64,000 nt of DNA, taken from Sphingomonas sp. J315 (GTDB taxonomy: Bacteria > Pseudomonadota > Alphaproteobacteria > Sphingomonadales > Sphingomonadaceae). How positions within the stretch are numbered: the stretch's first letter is position 1; the number at the start of each line of letters is the position of its first letter. The notes below the pieces were generated by a model that was not told the DNA's origin, searched no databases, and worked only from the letters and a program-made list of their open reading frames with translations. The position numbers were made by a program, and so were the translations under genes. The stretch lies in contig NZ_CP088296.1 of NCBI RefSeq assembly GCF_024666595.1, positions 3,400,501 through 3,464,500 of the forward strand, read 5' to 3'. Of this stretch, positions 62,613 to 64,000 are shown piece by piece.

Positions 62613-63593
62613 TCAGATCCCCTTGCGCTCGATCTTCCACTTCGGGTCCTTGCACAGCCCGCAGTCGGCCCCCTTGAACAGTTTCCCCGCCTCGGCATCG
62701 CCGCGCAGCTGCCAGTTCAGCCACGCGACCGAGAAGCGCCCGACATCGCCGCCATTGTCCTCGCGGAACGTGCCGCCATGCCCGACATCGGCGTCGAGCA
62801 GCGCGACCGGGATATGGTCGATCCGGGCATAATCGTCGGTGCCGTTGGGCCACGCGACGTCGCCCTTACCGCCCAGCACATAGAGCGTCGGGGTGTGCAG
62901 CGATTTGAGCAGGGACTTCTCCACCGTCATGCCGCTGATCGATTGCTTGCCGTCATTGAACACCCCGCTGTTATGGACCAGCACGGTCTTGATCCGCTTG
63001 TCCGCGCCGGCCTGAATCGCCTGCAACCCGCCACAGCTATGCCCGGCGACCGCGACCTGCGCCGGGTCGATCAGCCCCTTGTAGCGGCTGCCGTCGCGGC
63101 CATTTTCGGCGAGCGCCCAGTCGAGCCCCTTGAGCACATCCTGCGCGCTCGTCGCGGGCGGGGGCAATTGGCCGGTAGCCGGATCGGGACCGCGTGCCGC
63201 CGTAGCGGGGCGGGGCAGGGCGCCGGGGCCGCTGTAGATCTTGCCCGGCGCGATCACGAGATAGCCGTAGGAGGCAATCTGCGCGAGGTGATGCCGCGCG
63301 CTCGCCCCATCGGCGGCGCATCCGCCATTGCCCCACACCACCACGCCCAGCTTCTTGCCGCCGAGCTTGGACAGGTCGGCGGGGCGATAGACGGTGTGGT
63401 CGGGCAGAGCGGGATCGGCCTCCTTGATCGCGGCATAGGGGCCGGTGCCGACCGAATCGGGGCGCTTGACGTCGGCGGCGCGCATCTCGGCCATGCGGCG
63501 CGCCGCTTCCGGATCGGGCTGCGGAGCCGTTTGCGCCAGCGCGGTGCCGCCGATCAGCGCCAGTCCAAGCGCGAATAGTCCGATCCGCATCAT
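62613..63593 (-). CDS. Secreted alpha/beta hydrolase (chlorophyllase/dienelactone-hydrolase-like)
   Basis: A 326-residue exported protein with signal peptide LFALGLALIGGTALAQ. Motifs: VVWGNGGCAADGAS (oxyanion region), VAVAGHSCGGLQAIQ (nucleophile), DADVGHGGTFREDN (His); two C-terminal Cys in KGADCGLCKDP may form a disulfide. ATG 63593 or 63590 follows GGGAGAGC. Substrate unknown. It lies just after the lacI-type gene at the edge, with the operator-like sequence 63642-63655 in its upstream region. Confidence 0.84.
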   Translation of the reverse strand: MMRIGLFALGLALIGGTALAQTAPQPDPEAARRMAEMRAADVKRPDSVGTGPYAAIKEADPALPDHTVYRPADLSKLGGKKLGVVVWGNGGCAADGASARHHLAQIASYGYLVIAPGKIYSGPGALPRPATAARGPDPATGQLPPPATSAQDVLKGLDWALAENGRDGSRYKGLIDPAQVAVAGHSCGGLQAIQAGADKRIKTVLVHNSGVFNDGKQSISGMTVEKSLLKSLHTPTLYVLGGKGDVAWPNGTDDYARIDHIPVALLDADVGHGGTFREDNGGDVGRFSVAWLNWQLRGDAEAGKLFKGADCGLCKDPKWKIERKGI

Positions 63594-63641
63594 GCTCTCC
63601 CAAGGTTGTTATGTGATAAAGCTAACCCCGGAATGCGCTGA

Positions 63642-63655
63642 TGCAAGCCCTTTCA
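63642..63655. promoter_or_regulatory. Second LacI-type operator candidate, weaker copy
   Basis: TGCAAGCCCTTTCA matches the site at 60176-60189 at 12 of 14 positions but is itself less symmetric. It overlaps the stop of the lacI-type gene and lies about 50 bp upstream of the hydrolase start. Confidence 0.45.
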
Positions 63656-64000
63656 TGCGCTCTCGCGCGCGATCACCCGAAAGCCGACATCGATCCGCCG
63701 CTCGATCTCGTGCGCCGCAGCTCGCGCGCGCAGCACGCGCATCACCTCGCGCGCGATCCGCGCGCCGTCGATATCCATCGACGTGATCGTCGGTCGCATG
63801 TCGCCGGCCAGGCGGAGATTGCCGAAGCCGGTGACGGCCAGCTGGTCCGGCACGCGGATCCCCGCCGCCTGCGCCTCGACGATCAGGCCCTGTGCGATCC
63901 AGTCAGATCCGCACACCACCACATCGGGCTGTTCGGGCAGATCGGCGAGGCCGCGATAGGCGAGGCGGCCTTGCCCGAAGTGGCTGGGAACATTGACTTC
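63653..64000 (-). CDS. LacI-family transcriptional regulator, C-terminal part (continues beyond window)
   Basis: The last 115 residues of a LacI/GalR regulator; the N-terminal DNA-binding domain lies outside the window. The ligand domain shows DVVVCGSDWIAQGLIVEAQA, IRVPDQLAVTGFGNLRLAGD, RPTITSMDIDGARIAREVMR, the usual end of the family. It is upstream of the hydrolase/epimerase operon on the same strand and is the likely reader of the 60176 and 63642 sites. Confidence 0.88.
   Translation of the reverse strand, partial: EVNVPSHFGQGRLAYRGLADLPEQPDVVVCGSDWIAQGLIVEAQAAGIRVPDQLAVTGFGNLRLAGDMRPTITSMDIDGARIAREVMRVLRARAAAHEIERRIDVGFRVIARESA

Noticed and set aside
1..64000. CRISPR arrays, rRNA genes, riboswitches, replication origin
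   Set aside because: No regularly spaced repeats, rRNA-like sequence or recognisable riboswitch core was seen on reading through.

Overview
The window is chromosomal DNA from a GC-rich (roughly two-thirds G+C by eye) alphaproteobacterium, most likely a sphingomonad (Sphingomonas or a relative). The signs are TonB-dependent receptors placed next to catabolic genes, a feruloyl-CoA synthetase of the nucleoside-diphosphate-forming type known from Sphingobium, an arabinose 1-dehydrogenase/AraD1 pair, and tightly overlapping operons. This assignment is an inference from gene content. No rRNA or other taxonomic marker is present.

Layout. 0-5 kb: housekeeping genes (proC, a hemerythrin-domain protein, a MarR regulator, ilvE, tRNA-Gln, a secreted trypsin-like protease). 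5-17 kb: a compact locus around a LacI-type regulator, with an SGNH esterase, an HSL-type esterase, a TonB receptor, an MFS transporter, a Tat-exported alpha/beta esterase, a GH68 sucrose/fructan enzyme, a ROK fructokinase and a ceramidase-like hydrolase. Six copies of the palindrome GCAATCGATTGC (three perfect, three with one mismatch) lie upstream of five of its six transcription units or divergent pairs, so I read it as one regulon. Several different esterases beside sucrose-processing enzymes suggest uptake and de-acylation of acylated sucrose or another esterified fructose-containing sugar. 17-21 kb: the conserved tesA/ybbA/ybbP group. 21-33 kb: arabinose/arabinoxylan use (esterase, GH43, MFS permease, mutarotase, arabonate dehydratase, GH51, and beyond an insertion sequence arabinose dehydrogenase and AraD1). 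A complete IS5-family element (29361-30196) interrupts a small unknown gene.

33-44 kb: a translationally coupled operon (dctQ, dctM, dctP, four class III CoA-transferases, a double-length 2-hydroxyacyl-CoA-dehydratase-like protein) divergent from a MarR gene. It looks like import and CoA activation of an unidentified organic acid and is the least familiar system here. 44-53 kb: four coupled secreted ester hydrolases (CocE-like, PF20091-like, two tannase/feruloyl-esterase family) with a TonB receptor and a divergent MarR gene flanking a palindrome. 53-60 kb: ferulate catabolism (ferA, ferB, a DUF3237 protein, a vanillin-type aldehyde dehydrogenase, MmgE/PrpD). 60-64 kb: hydrolases and an epimerase-like protein beside a second LacI-type regulator cut by the window end.

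Quality warning. Eleven protein-coding genes are split by a +1 frameshift, each restored by removing one base from a G/C homopolymer, usually a run of six. The uniformity and the inclusion of ilvE point to sequence error rather than gene death, so I annotate these as single genes and mark the site. The IS transposase shifts the other way (-1) at an A4G6 run, which fits programmed frameshifting.
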